The notes under the pieces were generated by a model, which worked only from the letters and a program-made list of their open reading frames with translations, ran no database searches and was not told the DNA's origin. From Candidatus Gastranaerophilales bacterium (GTDB lineage Bacteria > Cyanobacteriota > Vampirovibrionia > Gastranaerophilales > Gastranaerophilaceae), in contig CANQMP010000003.1 in NCBI GenBank assembly GCA_947624975.1, positions 1 to 64,000 of the forward strand: a stretch of DNA of 64,000 nt, read 5' to 3'. Shown here one piece after another: positions 26,677 to 37,618 of the stretch (positions are counted from its first letter, which is position 1; each line of letters begins with the position of its first letter). Position numbers and translations under genes: made by a program.

Positions 26677-29446
26677 GATATTCTTCGTTGGCTTTGACGG
26701 AATTTTCGGTTGCAAGAATTGAATAAACCGTCTTTCCTGAAAAAACGCTGTTAGCGGCATTGTAAATATCATCTGCGGTAATTTTGTCGATTTCATCCAT
26801 AAGCTGATTTACTTTCAAAATTCCGTAAGGGGAATCAGCACCTTTCAAAAGATGTATGTTCCTCAAGGCTGAAGTTTCGTTGCGGCTCAGGATAGAATTT
26901 TTCAGAGAAAGTTTTGCGTTATTCAATTCTTCTTCCGAAACTTTTTCGGATTTCAACTTTTCGATGTGCCGTTTAAAACCTTCGAGCGATTTTTGAATAT
27001 TATCGAAACTTTGTTCGCCTGTTTCTTTGTTTTCGGTTGTAGTTTGAATTCTCAGGAGTAATTCACCCGTATCATCAGCCAGAGTCAGGTATGAACGGAC
27101 GTGATAAGCGAGTTTTTCTTTTTCCCGTAAGTCGTTAAAGAGTCTTGATGAAGAATTTCCGCCTAAAATTATGTTCATCAGTTTTAGTGCGATTTCGTCT
27201 TTGAGGTTGCCATTAACCTTAAATTTGTAAGCCTGAATAATTTCGGCTTGATTTTTGAAATTCGTATCGGTTAAAACTTTTACCTCATTAATCGGGGTAA
27301 AGTTTTGCACTAAAGTTTTCGGGGCAAATTCTTTTACGGGTTTAAATTCGCTCAGGTTTTGGAAAACGGTATTTTTAAGCTCAGGTTTTTTATCAAACGG
27401 TGCTGAAACGGCAACAGTGCCTTTTCCGTTTTCGATAATTTGTTTGTACAAATCTTTTACGTCGTCGATAGAGAGAGTTTTCAAATCTTCAAGGATTTCT
27501 TCGTTTGTAAAACCTTTGGGCAAACCTTTGTATAATTCAGCGTAAAGCTTTTTCGAGGCTGATTTTTCAGAGGTAAGAATATCGTTTTTAATTTTATTTT
27601 TTGCGATTTCAAAATCTTCCGCAACAAATCTGGGATTTTCAAGGACTTCTTTAATACTTTTCATCGCTTTGTCAACGTTTGTAACATCGCATTCCATATT
27701 ACCCATAATCGTACGGGAGTCCGCAAAAATATTATTTTCAATACCTTCAAGAGCAAGCTCATTGTCAAATTCTTCTTTATTTTTGGATACCGAACCGTAA
27801 GTGAGAATTTTTGACAACACGGCAAGTGCTGCGGGTCTTGCTTTTGCATCATTGTCAAGGGATATGTTGTATGTAATTCCGACATTATTTGTCTTTGAAT
27901 TTTGCAGAATGACTCTGTAATTATTTTTTAAATCAAATTGTTTAACGTTTTCGGGATTTATTGCCTGAAGTCCCGAAAAAGAGATATTTGAAATGTCCGC
28001 ATAATTCTTTTTGATAGAATTTTCCGTTGCCGATGCGGGGTGAACAACCGTTATTGAGGCTTTATTGACATCAAGATATTTTTTTGCCGTTTCGACAAGG
28101 TCTTTAGCGGTCATTGAATTAATTATTTTTTCGTAATCGTTAATAAATTGTTCGTTTCCTTCAAGAATTGAAGTTCCGATTATGTCGTTTGTTGAGAACG
28201 AAGTTTCAAATGTTTGGGCAAAACTTTTGAGCAGATATTTTTTTATAATTTGCATTTCCTGTTCAGACGGCGGATTATTTTCGAGGTTTCCGATTTGAGT
28301 AAACATTGTTTTTAAAACTTTTTCGCAATTTTCTTCCGTTGAATCTGCCGTAAAAATCACTGCTCTGCCGATTTTCGGGTCGGTCAAAATTTTTTCCTGT
28401 CCGACTAGAGCGGAACTGCCGTATTTTTTAAGTTCTTTGTTTATACGTGACGTCGGGGTGAGCGAAAGTAATCTTGAAAGTGCCAAAAGATAAATCCTGT
28501 CTTTTATATCGCTTGCACCGTCAAATCCCACGACAATAGTTGATGCGGTTGCTTTGTCGGAAATTATATCTTCTCTGACGGAATTTTGGATGGGGGTAAA
28601 TTTTTCCGAATGTCTGTTTCCCGAGGGTTTGGATGTTGAGGTAAAATATTTTGCGATAAGCTCCATAGTTTTGTCGGGGTCAACGTTTCCGCTGATTACC
28701 GTAACCATATTTGCGGGGTAATAGTTGTTTTTATAGTAATTTATGACATCTTCACGTGTAAGATTTGTTATGTTATCGGTTGTTCCGCCTATCATATCGG
28801 ACGAAGTCGTTTTTATGCCGTAAAGATTTTTGAGCATCTTGTTAATGGCTATATTTTCGGGGTTTGAGGTAATCATATTGATTTCGGAATTAACAATTTC
28901 TTTTTCTTTTTCGAGTTTTTCCGCTGCGAATAAAGGTGTTTCAAGCATCGAGGCATGAAGTTTAATTTTATTTTCCAAATCGGATTTGTTAAGCATATTA
29001 GAGCTTATGAAGTAATTTGTTTCGGCAAATCCTGTCGATGCGTTGGTTGAAGCCCCCATTTTATTAACTTCTTTGAAGAAATCGCCTTGTTCCAATCCTT
29101 TAGAACCGTTAAACAGATTGTGTTCGATGTAATGGCTTATGCCTCTGATGTTGTCGGGTTCGTTCATCGAGCCTGTGTTAACGTAAGTTCTTAAAACGGT
29201 TTCGCCGTCGTGCGGAACAACAACGACTTTTTGTCCGTTTGAAAGCTTGTAACAGTAAGCTTTTGTGTCATACGGAAAAGACATTTCCCCTGTTTTTGTA
29301 TACTTCATCGGAGTTTTTACGGAAAAATCGGGCGTTAATGCGGGAATTTCGTCATTCTGCGGATTTGTTTGCGGCGAATTTCCGTTAAAACAAGGTTTTT
29401 TGGGCAAATAATTATTTACACAACTTATACGATTAATACTAACCAT
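26642..29446 (-). CDS. M16-family metallopeptidase, two tandem halves
   Basis: HYIEHNLFNGSKGLEQGDF (HxxEH); second M16-like half. Confidence 0.88.
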   Translation of the reverse strand: MVSINRISCVNNYLPKKPCFNGNSPQTNPQNDEIPALTPDFSVKTPMKYTKTGEMSFPYDTKAYCYKLSNGQKVVVVPHDGETVLRTYVNTGSMNEPDNIRGISHYIEHNLFNGSKGLEQGDFFKEVNKMGASTNASTGFAETNYFISSNMLNKSDLENKIKLHASMLETPLFAAEKLEKEKEIVNSEINMITSNPENIAINKMLKNLYGIKTTSSDMIGGTTDNITNLTREDVINYYKNNYYPANMVTVISGNVDPDKTMELIAKYFTSTSKPSGNRHSEKFTPIQNSVREDIISDKATASTIVVGFDGASDIKDRIYLLALSRLLSLTPTSRINKELKKYGSSALVGQEKILTDPKIGRAVIFTADSTEENCEKVLKTMFTQIGNLENNPPSEQEMQIIKKYLLKSFAQTFETSFSTNDIIGTSILEGNEQFINDYEKIINSMTAKDLVETAKKYLDVNKASITVVHPASATENSIKKNYADISNISFSGLQAINPENVKQFDLKNNYRVILQNSKTNNVGITYNISLDNDAKARPAALAVLSKILTYGSVSKNKEEFDNELALEGIENNIFADSRTIMGNMECDVTNVDKAMKSIKEVLENPRFVAEDFEIAKNKIKNDILTSEKSASKKLYAELYKGLPKGFTNEEILEDLKTLSIDDVKDLYKQIIENGKGTVAVSAPFDKKPELKNTVFQNLSEFKPVKEFAPKTLVQNFTPINEVKVLTDTNFKNQAEIIQAYKFKVNGNLKDEIALKLMNIILGGNSSSRLFNDLREKEKLAYHVRSYLTLADDTGELLLRIQTTTENKETGEQSFDNIQKSLEGFKRHIEKLKSEKVSEEELNNAKLSLKNSILSRNETSALRNIHLLKGADSPYGILKVNQLMDEIDKITADDIYNAANSVFSGKTVYSILATENSVKANEEYLKYLGMKEADK

Positions 29447-29483
29447 ATTTATATAAAAACCAAACACAACAAAAAATTGCCAT

Positions 29484-31136
29484 CTAATTTAAAATTAACG
29501 ATTTTGCAAACTCGAGGGACTGCTCGTTTATATCTCCTCCTGCGAGTTCTGCTAAGGCTTTCAGGCGGTTGTCGCCCGTCAGGACGTAAACATCAACTTT
29601 TGTTTCGTTGTTTTGCATTTTCTTAACATAAAAATGTTTATCGGCTTTTGATGCGATAATCGGCTGGTGCGTGATAAGAATTATTTGATGGGATTTTGAA
29701 AGTTCTGCGATTTCTTCGGCAACGCTTTGTGAGGCTTTACCCGAAATCCCTGTATCTATTTCATCAAAAATTACGGTGTCTATGTCATCGCTGTTTGCAA
29801 AAATAGATTTAACGGCAAGCATGACGCGTGAAATTTCTCCGCCTGATGCGACTTTTGCAAGCGGTTTCATATCCTCCGATACATTTGTGGAAATCAAAAA
29901 TTCAACGTTATCGACACCGTCAGAACTCAATTCTTTCAGGTCGATACGGATTTCAAATCTGGCTTTCGGAAGCTCCAATTTTTCAAGTTTTTCTTGAATA
30001 AGTGATGATAAAACCGCTGCATAATTTTTTCTTTGTTCGCTTATCTGCAATGCCGAATTTTCAAGTTCTAAGCGAGTTTGAGAGATTTTTTCTTCAAGTT
30101 CTTCCATGTTTTGTGTCGAAAACTCGATAGCGTTAAGCTCTTTTGAGAAATCATCAAAACTTTTCAGGACACTTTCAAGTGTTCCGCCGTATTTGCGTTT
30201 AAGTTTATCGAGCATAAACTGTCGTTCCTGAATTTGGTTAAGTCTTTCGGTATCGTTTTGAAGATTTTGGCTGTAATCTCTAAGCTCACCGCCGACATCG
30301 CGAAGATTTTCTATCGCATCGGTAAGATTTTGTTCAAGATTTTCAAGCGAGGAATCGTAAGACACAGCCTTTGAAACATTTTGTTTAATCCTTGCAAGAG
30401 CCTCCATAATCGAGCCGTCATCGCCGTTAATCGCCCAATATGAAGTTCCTGTCAGCTCTTTCAGTTTTTCGGCATTTTCCAAAACTTCAAGTTCTTTGTT
30501 TAACTGTTCGTCCTCATCCGTGCTTTTTATCGAGGCACTTTCAATTTCGTTAATCTGAAATTTCAGAAATTCAATTTGGTTTTCCGTCAAATCCGATGCG
30601 TTTTTGAGGTTTTCCAAATCGGATAAAAGTTTTTTATACTCAATAAATTTTTCGCGGTAACTTTCAAGTTTAGCGCCGTAAGAGTCTTTTGCGTAATTAT
30701 CGAGCAAATTAATATGATATTTCGGCTGTAAAAGCGAATAAGTTTCGTGCTGTGAGTGAATATCCAAAAAGTAAGTTTTTAATTGTCTTATAAATTCCTG
30801 ATTAACAAGAGTTCCGTTAACCCTTGAGCGAACGGCATTAGGCGTAATCTCTTTTGTCAAAACTATTTCGGAGCCGAAATTGTCTATCCCGTTTTCCTCA
30901 AAAAGTTTGGTAAGATCGTGTTTTGTGTTTTCAATAACGAGTTCAACAACAGCTTTTTCTTTTCCCGTTTTGATAACCTCTTTTGACACGCGCGGGGCGA
31001 ATGCGATTTCAACGGCGTTAATCAAAATACTTTTTCCCGCTCCCGTTTCGCCCGTGATAACATTCAAACCACTGTCAAAATTCGCCGTAAGCTCATCTAT
31101 CAGAATGTAATCTTTTATTCTAAGCTGTTTAATCAT
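29484..31136 (-). CDS. recN: DNA repair protein RecN
   Basis: MIKQLRIKDYILIDELTANFDSGLNVITGETGAGKSI; ASGGEISRVMLA. Confidence 0.95.
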   Translation of the reverse strand: MIKQLRIKDYILIDELTANFDSGLNVITGETGAGKSILINAVEIAFAPRVSKEVIKTGKEKAVVELVIENTKHDLTKLFEENGIDNFGSEIVLTKEITPNAVRSRVNGTLVNQEFIRQLKTYFLDIHSQHETYSLLQPKYHINLLDNYAKDSYGAKLESYREKFIEYKKLLSDLENLKNASDLTENQIEFLKFQINEIESASIKSTDEDEQLNKELEVLENAEKLKELTGTSYWAINGDDGSIMEALARIKQNVSKAVSYDSSLENLEQNLTDAIENLRDVGGELRDYSQNLQNDTERLNQIQERQFMLDKLKRKYGGTLESVLKSFDDFSKELNAIEFSTQNMEELEEKISQTRLELENSALQISEQRKNYAAVLSSLIQEKLEKLELPKARFEIRIDLKELSSDGVDNVEFLISTNVSEDMKPLAKVASGGEISRVMLAVKSIFANSDDIDTVIFDEIDTGISGKASQSVAEEIAELSKSHQIILITHQPIIASKADKHFYVKKMQNNETKVDVYVLTGDNRLKALAELAGGDINEQSLEFAKSLILN

Positions 31137-31253
31137 ACATACAGCATAGAACAACAATGGCTTTTGGGCAAGATTTTTACAAAAATTCCAAAAGAAAAAC
31201 TCCCTGTCAGGGGAGTAATATAGTGGTATTCCGTTTGCACGGAATTAAAATTT

Positions 31254-32435
31254 TTATTTATTTTCAAGCTTGTCTAAGCGTTTTGAAATTTCTTCAAGTT
31301 TTTGATTATGTGCTTTGACTTCTTTTGTAAGCTCTTGAATGCTCTTATCAAGCTGTTTTACGGCATTTACAAGCGTATAGATAATGTCATCCGTACGGAT
31401 TGTCAAAAATCCGTCAGTGTTTTTTTTAACCGCATTGGGAAGAACTTTTTGTACATCCTGCGCAATAAGTCCAATGCGTAATTCTTTGTTAGCGTCTTTT
31501 TTATATACATAATTGAATACTTTTAACTGACGAATTTTATCAAGTCCACAACCATTTTGGCCCATAATATTTTTCAAACGGCGATCTGATGTCACAGCTA
31601 TGCCATTATGAGTTAATTCACCTTTTACATCAAGTTTTCCGGGGAGCTCTACACTATGGTTGGTACTCCCTAAAACAATTTCATTCTCATTTTCAGCTTT
31701 AACCATATACCCTATGGCTATAGAATTTTTACCTTTCGCCTCCGCTTTATAACCAAGGGCTATAGACATTGTTCCGGCAGCAGATGCTTCCGTTCCCAAT
31801 ACCGTAGAATATGACTCTGCCTTCGCCTTATAACCAAGTGCTACAGCATTTGTGCTACTTGTAAAAGCACTCGCTCCCAAGGCTGTGGAATAAGTTGCAG
31901 CTGATGAACCATTACCCATAGCAACAGAATTATAACCGTTAGCTGATGAATCATTCCCTATTGCTACAGTATCTTGAGCACTATGATCTGACATGGTTGC
32001 TCCGTTACTTCCCGCTTTATGACCAATAACTATCGAATTATTCAGCAATAAATCATCATTACGCAGGGAACCGAAAACTATGCTGTTTGAAGATAAGCGG
32101 ATTCGTCCCAATATACCTTCATTTGCAGTACCGTTACCCTTAAACAGTATGTGATTTTCATCTTCATCGGTTTTGATAATCAATTTAGAATCGCCATCAG
32201 CATCTCCTAAAACATCTTGACCTATCATGTTTCGGCTTGCAAGTGAATGAGCGTCTGTATCAGAACCTTCTACCCATTGCCAAGGGTTGTTAGGGTAAGT
32301 TGATGGTGCAGCTTTAGTTCTTAATCTTGTCGTTACCAATGGTGCCATTGCCGCCAAAACTATACTAATTATAAGCATGACTACCATCATTTCAGCCAAA
32401 GAAAAACCTGTTCTTAATCCTAATTTAGACATCAT
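31254..32435 (-). CDS. prepilin-type signal + YadA-like head repeats + peptidase S74-like C-terminal domain
   Basis: TGFSLAEMMVVMLIISIVLAAMAP; repeats NSVAMGNGSSAA/YSTALGASAFTS/NAVALGYKAKAE/MSIALGYKAEAKG/NSIAIGYMVKAE; C-terminal SDRRLKNIMGQNGCGLDKIRQLKVFNYVYK...IGLIAQDVQKVLP. Confidence 0.85.
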   Translation of the reverse strand: MMSKLGLRTGFSLAEMMVVMLIISIVLAAMAPLVTTRLRTKAAPSTYPNNPWQWVEGSDTDAHSLASRNMIGQDVLGDADGDSKLIIKTDEDENHILFKGNGTANEGILGRIRLSSNSIVFGSLRNDDLLLNNSIVIGHKAGSNGATMSDHSAQDTVAIGNDSSANGYNSVAMGNGSSAATYSTALGASAFTSSTNAVALGYKAKAESYSTVLGTEASAAGTMSIALGYKAEAKGKNSIAIGYMVKAENENEIVLGSTNHSVELPGKLDVKGELTHNGIAVTSDRRLKNIMGQNGCGLDKIRQLKVFNYVYKKDANKELRIGLIAQDVQKVLPNAVKKNTDGFLTIRTDDIIYTLVNAVKQLDKSIQELTKEVKAHNQKLEEISKRLDKLENK

Positions 32436-32563
32436 TAAACACCTCATAAAATTTATCATGATTATATATATCATATAATACTTTATAAATCAATATATAA
32501 TTAATGTGTTACATTATAAAAAGCCCGAGCTATTCATAAAATAATATTCATGAGGGTATTATT

Positions 32564-32881
32564 ATGACAGATTTAAAAAAACTTTTAGGTAAAAGGATTC
32601 AAAACCTTAGAAAATCAAAAAATATTACGCAGGAAAGACTCGCTGAACTCATCGGCATTGAACCGCCAAGTTTGAGCTATATCGAAACAGGTAAATACTA
32701 CCCCTCTGTCGAAACCCTGCAAAAAATCGCCAAAATCCTCGAAGTTCAACCATGGGAACTGTATTATTTCCACATGGTTTCCGAACACGAAATGAAAGCC
32801 GAAATTAAACAAGCTATGGAAGAAAATCCCAAGCTTGTTAAATTGTTTTATTCCTTCTACAAATCTATTGAATACTGCTGA
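32564..32881 (+). CDS. XRE-family helix-turn-helix regulator
   Basis: [56 protein letters not shown]. Confidence 0.9.
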   Translation: MTDLKKLLGKRIQNLRKSKNITQERLAELIGIEPPSLSYIETGKYYPSVETLQKIAKILEVQPWELYYFHMVSEHEMKAEIKQAMEENPKLVKLFYSFYKSIEYC

Positions 32882-33221
32882 CTTTGTTTTTCTCATCAAC
32901 AATTACCACAACAGGCTTGTAATTGTTCATTTCTTCGGGGTTGTAAAGCCCGTAAGCAATAATTATAACCTTATCACCCGGTTGAACTTTTCTCGCAGCA
33001 GCACCGTTTAAACAAATTTTACCCGAATTCGCCTCACCCTTGATTACATAAGTGTGAAATCTCTCGCCATTATCAATGTCAAGAATGTCAACTTTCTGCC
33101 ACTCTTTTATTTGTGAAGCTTTCATTAACGTTTCATCTATAGTTATTGAGCCGACATAATTCAAATTTGCGTCGGTTACGGTGGCTCTGTGTATTTTTGA
33201 ACTTATAAATTCTTGAAGCAT
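32865..33221 (-). CDS. panD: aspartate 1-decarboxylase
   Basis: [22 protein letters not shown] (Gly-Ser processing site), [20 protein letters not shown]. Confidence 0.95.
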   Translation of the reverse strand: MLQEFISSKIHRATVTDANLNYVGSITIDETLMKASQIKEWQKVDILDIDNGERFHTYVIKGEANSGKICLNGAAARKVQPGDKVIIIAYGLYNPEEMNNYKPVVVIVDEKNKVSSIQ

Positions 33222-33270
33222 ATTTATACCTCGCCAATGTATTTTAACTCAAACATTTTTAAAAAGCAAA

Positions 33271-33294
33271 AGATGTAACCAAAAGGTTACATCT
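33271..33294 (-). terminator. hairpin AGATGTAACC-AAAA-GGTTACATCT
   Basis: Perfect inverted repeat downstream of 33319..35010, followed by T-rich sequence on the minus strand. Confidence 0.7.
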
Positions 33295-33318
33295 AAGGCC
33301 GGTTTATTTAATGTATGC

Positions 33319-35010
33319 CTATTTTTGCTTGTAAACGTGTTTGCTGAATTTTTCAATCTGAGGAGTGTCGATTTCAAATACATAAATTCTTGCCGGCGCA
33401 AGATTAACGTTCAATTTGTTATCCAACGGTTGGAAAATGCTCTCTTTACCGTAAGCGGGAAGAAGATTTTCAAGTTTTTGTTCCGCATGCATCGTAGGAA
33501 CTTTTATTACAGCCGATGAGGGACGATTTACGTTCCTGTTTGCGACAACAAGCAGAGTTTTTCCGTTATAATGACGCGCATACGCAATTACCTGATCGTT
33601 TTTGTCTTTGGATTTTTCAAGTTCTATTAATGAACCTTTTGTAATTACGTCAAGATATTTTCCGCGCATTTTAAAAGCTTCCGTCATAAACTTGCCGATT
33701 TCGGGGTTGTCACCGCCGGGTTTTCTCGAAAGATTAAAGATATCCAATTTTCCCCTGTGAACGGTCATTTCGTGGTTGTCTGTCTGAGTTACGGGATTAT
33801 ACATATCTTCGTAAGGATAAACATACTTATCACCCGACTGAAATCCGTCCACAAAGTAGGGATTAAGCATCGGCAAAGTGCATTGAAGCCCCGTTGTAAG
33901 GTTACAATAGTCAACACCGCCGTGATCCATCGGCGTAATGTCGTCGTGAGTAGCAAAAGAACCGATTAAAGTCTTTCCTTTAGGAAGTCTGTGAGACATT
34001 TCAATTTGTTCTTTCAAATAATTCATAAACGATGATGCATCAGCCCATTCATGGAATATGTGATACTGTCCGTAAATCGCATCAAATCCCGCACGCAAAG
34101 AATCTTCCGGTCTGTCGTAAGGCATATTCGCTTGAGGCGAAGCGTCCTCGTAAGTATAAGTTTCGGCAAGCCATGCAAATTCAGGGTCACGAAGATGTGA
34201 ATAAGGAATTATTACATCCCAAAATTCAACCGGTTTCGCCCTCGCAACATCCGCCCTTATTCCGTCGATGCCTAAATCAATACACATATCAACATATTGT
34301 TTGTGAAGTTCAAGAAGTTTCGGATTAAGAGTGCGTTTTCCTTCATCTTCCCACGGTTGAAACATTCTGATATCGTTCCATCCCTGCGGAGTTTTCGCAA
34401 GTCCGTCACGCTCTATTGCCATCCATTCGGGGTGTTCCAAAAACATATCGTAAGACGCACAACTCGGCAAATCAAGCATTACACGAATTCCGCGTTTGTG
34501 ACACTCGTCGATAAATGTTTTAAACTGCTCTAAGGCACTTCTTGAATCTTTAGGGTCGATTAAATTCGGGTCTATCGTCAATAAATCCTTAGGCGAATAG
34601 AGCGAACCCGCCGTTCCCATAGCTTTCATCTTTCCCGAAGGATGAATAGGAAGCACATGAATCGTGTTAAACCCTTGGGATTTTATCTCGTCAAGTCTTT
34701 CTATCGCATTTAAAAACGTTCCGTGCTGTTCATCTCCGTCTATGTACGCATTTCCGTTTTTGTCTTTTGCATTAAATGTTCTCGGAATTATCGCAAGAAT
34801 CTTCGCCTGATTTGTGTTGAAAAGAGTCTTTAAATCGTTTTTGTAAGGCTCGGATTTTTGAACAACGGGCGCATTAACTTTTGCCAAATTATCCATATAT
34901 GCGGTTAATAAAGATGTTTTGTCCCGAACAACAGGAGATTCGGCATTCTGCTTGAACATCGGATGATAAATATTTTGTTTTACGATAAATGAATTTTGTA
35001 TATTAAGCAT
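33319..35010 (-). CDS. GH13 alpha-amylase family protein
   Basis: GFNTIHVLPIHPSGKMKAMGTAGSLYSPKD, GIRVMLDLPSCASYDM, GIDGIRADVARAKP. Confidence 0.88.
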   Translation of the reverse strand: MLNIQNSFIVKQNIYHPMFKQNAESPVVRDKTSLLTAYMDNLAKVNAPVVQKSEPYKNDLKTLFNTNQAKILAIIPRTFNAKDKNGNAYIDGDEQHGTFLNAIERLDEIKSQGFNTIHVLPIHPSGKMKAMGTAGSLYSPKDLLTIDPNLIDPKDSRSALEQFKTFIDECHKRGIRVMLDLPSCASYDMFLEHPEWMAIERDGLAKTPQGWNDIRMFQPWEDEGKRTLNPKLLELHKQYVDMCIDLGIDGIRADVARAKPVEFWDVIIPYSHLRDPEFAWLAETYTYEDASPQANMPYDRPEDSLRAGFDAIYGQYHIFHEWADASSFMNYLKEQIEMSHRLPKGKTLIGSFATHDDITPMDHGGVDYCNLTTGLQCTLPMLNPYFVDGFQSGDKYVYPYEDMYNPVTQTDNHEMTVHRGKLDIFNLSRKPGGDNPEIGKFMTEAFKMRGKYLDVITKGSLIELEKSKDKNDQVIAYARHYNGKTLLVVANRNVNRPSSAVIKVPTMHAEQKLENLLPAYGKESIFQPLDNKLNVNLAPARIYVFEIDTPQIEKFSKHVYKQK

Positions 35011-37618
35011 TTTGACCTGCCTTTTTCGGATTTTTCATCTTTCCGAAAGCGAATTGAGCCGCGAGCGTGACACCCAGCAGAACCGCTCCCGCCGTTGAAA
35101 ATATCTTGAACCATTTGTTTGTGTTAAAGATAAGTTGATTTTTCTTAAATAACATCTCTTTCGGCGAAACTCCGTTGAGAAGGAACTTCACCTCGGAACC
35201 CGTGCCGTTAAAAGGTCTGATTTTGTGGAACGGCTTTGTAAAGTAATGTTCACCGCCAAATCTTTCGCACATAAGTTCACGGTAATTTACCATTTCATTC
35301 CTTAACAAACTTTCTTTAACAACTTTTTGAGTATCCTGATACATCGCAGCTTCGTTCCTTAACATCATTTCCTTGAGAGCTTCTTCCGTGTCTTTGTGCA
35401 TCGGAGCTTCATACATCGCACGCATTGCATATTGATAGAAATATTTGTCCGCCGAAATGTCCGCAGTTTCTTTGATTACGCCGTAATATTTGTTTTTAAC
35501 CTTGCCCTTGACGACTTCCACATCCGAACCGTCATACAAATCGGGGTGAGGGTTACGTAACAAGTAGAATTTAGTCGTTTGATCGGACGAGTGACCTTCT
35601 AATGTGATAGTCTTGCAAAGTTCTATAAGTTCCTCTTTGATGTTACGGCACTGACCTTTTATGCCGTCAATGTTGTTTGCATCCGTTGATACACGTCTGT
35701 AAAAGTCTAAAGTATTGATTAGACGGTAAAACGCACTCTTTATACCCAAAAGTCTGTCCTGAACATAAGCCTTTTGGATAGATTTGGCAGTTCCGCAAAC
35801 GTCAAATATATCTTTTCCCGCAACCGCTTTGCCTGTGTCAGGGAAACCATTCTTTCTGAGAATTTCGGCGAATTCGTCATAAACTTTATCCGTAATCCTG
35901 TCATAAAGAGTTCTTGCCTGACGGTTTTCTTCAAAATTCAATTTGTCATGCTTATTCAAAATGTGTGATGTTATATTTTCTGACTTTAATTCTTTTTCTA
36001 ATCGTGCAAACTTCTCGATAATCGACTTAATAACACGCTTATACGAAGCATCATCCGAGGTAATCGTTTCAATTTTGTCACGCAGAATATCGCCCATAAT
36101 GTTTTCGTCAAAATTTGCTTTTTTAATTTCTTCAGGCGTGAATTTGAACACATCTTTAATCAATTCTTCATTTATTTTGTTCCAGAAGTTTCCGCCGACT
36201 GTTTCGGGTGCCGCACCGACTTTTAATCCCGCATATCTGTCCAGAGCCGATACCTTCGACGCAAAAACATCCGTATCAGCGGCAAGCGCTTTAAGTTCAT
36301 CAAACATTGCCTTGTCAAACTTAACATCAGGTGTTTGTCGGAACGCTTTAACCAAAGGATGAGTGTTTTTCGGCTGATTTAATATTAAATCTTTGATTTC
36401 TCCCCAGTCTTCCCGAACAGCTTCAGGATGTGACTGATAATATTTATCGTAATTGGATTTTAAATCTTTGATAAAAATTTTCTTTATATTTCGGAAATCA
36501 TCTTTGGTTATTGCGGTGTTTAAAAGCTTGTTATTGTTCAAGAGATTTGATATATGCTTTTCATCCTGAAACAGTGATTTCACAAACTCGCCGTCATAAT
36601 TGTTTTCAAGGAATAATTTGGAAAGTTCGTCAATAAGTTTCTGCGCATTTTCTCTGCTTACAAAGAATCTGTTTGACGGATATTTTGCATCAAAATCTTT
36701 GCGAAAATGAGAAGATGTAATTGAATCCATCGAAGATGTAAAGACTGTCTTGATTTTTTCCTTTAACACATCATCCAGTCCGGAATTTTTTTGTTCAACG
36801 TAAAGTTTTTCAAGAGCCGTTTCTGTTTTTTTAGTTTTGTGTTTGTCAACGTATCGGTCAAAATCTTTAAGAATGCCGTTTGCTTCTTTATTTCTGCTGT
36901 CGTTAATCAGCTTTGTAATAGCGGGTTCTGAGAGGTTGCAGATAAGAGCACTCATAATCGGTGCGGCAAAACCTGCCGTAAGCATCCACAAAGTGTTATT
37001 TTGAAGCGCAATTTTTCTCATTTTTTCCTGAATAAATTCGCGTCTGTTCGGAATATTTCTCGGAACTTTCAATTTGTCGCCGATTTTGTTAATCTCATCG
37101 TCCGAATACAAATCCCACGGAATGAATTGCGGGTCTTGATAAAACGGTTTTACTCGTCCGTAACCGTCCTGATATTTTTTGCCCACATTTACACCGTGAA
37201 CGAGATACGCGGGAAGTTGAATTGCAATTTTAGGCCATAAAGCCATTGAGGCAAGGAATGATGTCAAACCGACAAATTCCATACACTTATTCAGCGGAGA
37301 TTTTCTCATTGAGAACAAGTAAATCGCTATCGCCAAACTGCCTAACTTTAAGCCCAAATCGTTCATTTTACCGAGTTCATGGTCGTTTGCTTTTCCGCAG
37401 AGGGCATGCTTGAAAGCTTTTGCATTATAAACGGCTTCTTTAACAGTTAACTCGGGTATGTTTGAGAACTTGCCGTCAATAAGTTTTCCGCGGCTCGGAA
37501 GCGGTTGAATAAAAGTTTTTGTATCAATAATTCTTTGTATGTCAAATTCGGGTTTATTCTTTTCAGAATTAACGTATGGAGCACTTTTTATGTAGTTTTG
37601 AACCAAATTTATTGTCAT
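35003..37618 (-). CDS. large hypothetical membrane-associated protein
   Basis: Long open frame with TM segments at both ends. Confidence 0.75.
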   Translation of the reverse strand: MTINLVQNYIKSAPYVNSEKNKPEFDIQRIIDTKTFIQPLPSRGKLIDGKFSNIPELTVKEAVYNAKAFKHALCGKANDHELGKMNDLGLKLGSLAIAIYLFSMRKSPLNKCMEFVGLTSFLASMALWPKIAIQLPAYLVHGVNVGKKYQDGYGRVKPFYQDPQFIPWDLYSDDEINKIGDKLKVPRNIPNRREFIQEKMRKIALQNNTLWMLTAGFAAPIMSALICNLSEPAITKLINDSRNKEANGILKDFDRYVDKHKTKKTETALEKLYVEQKNSGLDDVLKEKIKTVFTSSMDSITSSHFRKDFDAKYPSNRFFVSRENAQKLIDELSKLFLENNYDGEFVKSLFQDEKHISNLLNNNKLLNTAITKDDFRNIKKIFIKDLKSNYDKYYQSHPEAVREDWGEIKDLILNQPKNTHPLVKAFRQTPDVKFDKAMFDELKALAADTDVFASKVSALDRYAGLKVGAAPETVGGNFWNKINEELIKDVFKFTPEEIKKANFDENIMGDILRDKIETITSDDASYKRVIKSIIEKFARLEKELKSENITSHILNKHDKLNFEENRQARTLYDRITDKVYDEFAEILRKNGFPDTGKAVAGKDIFDVCGTAKSIQKAYVQDRLLGIKSAFYRLINTLDFYRRVSTDANNIDGIKGQCRNIKEELIELCKTITLEGHSSDQTTKFYLLRNPHPDLYDGSDVEVVKGKVKNKYYGVIKETADISADKYFYQYAMRAMYEAPMHKDTEEALKEMMLRNEAAMYQDTQKVVKESLLRNEMVNYRELMCERFGGEHYFTKPFHKIRPFNGTGSEVKFLLNGVSPKEMLFKKNQLIFNTNKWFKIFSTAGAVLLGVTLAAQFAFGKMKNPKKAGQNA

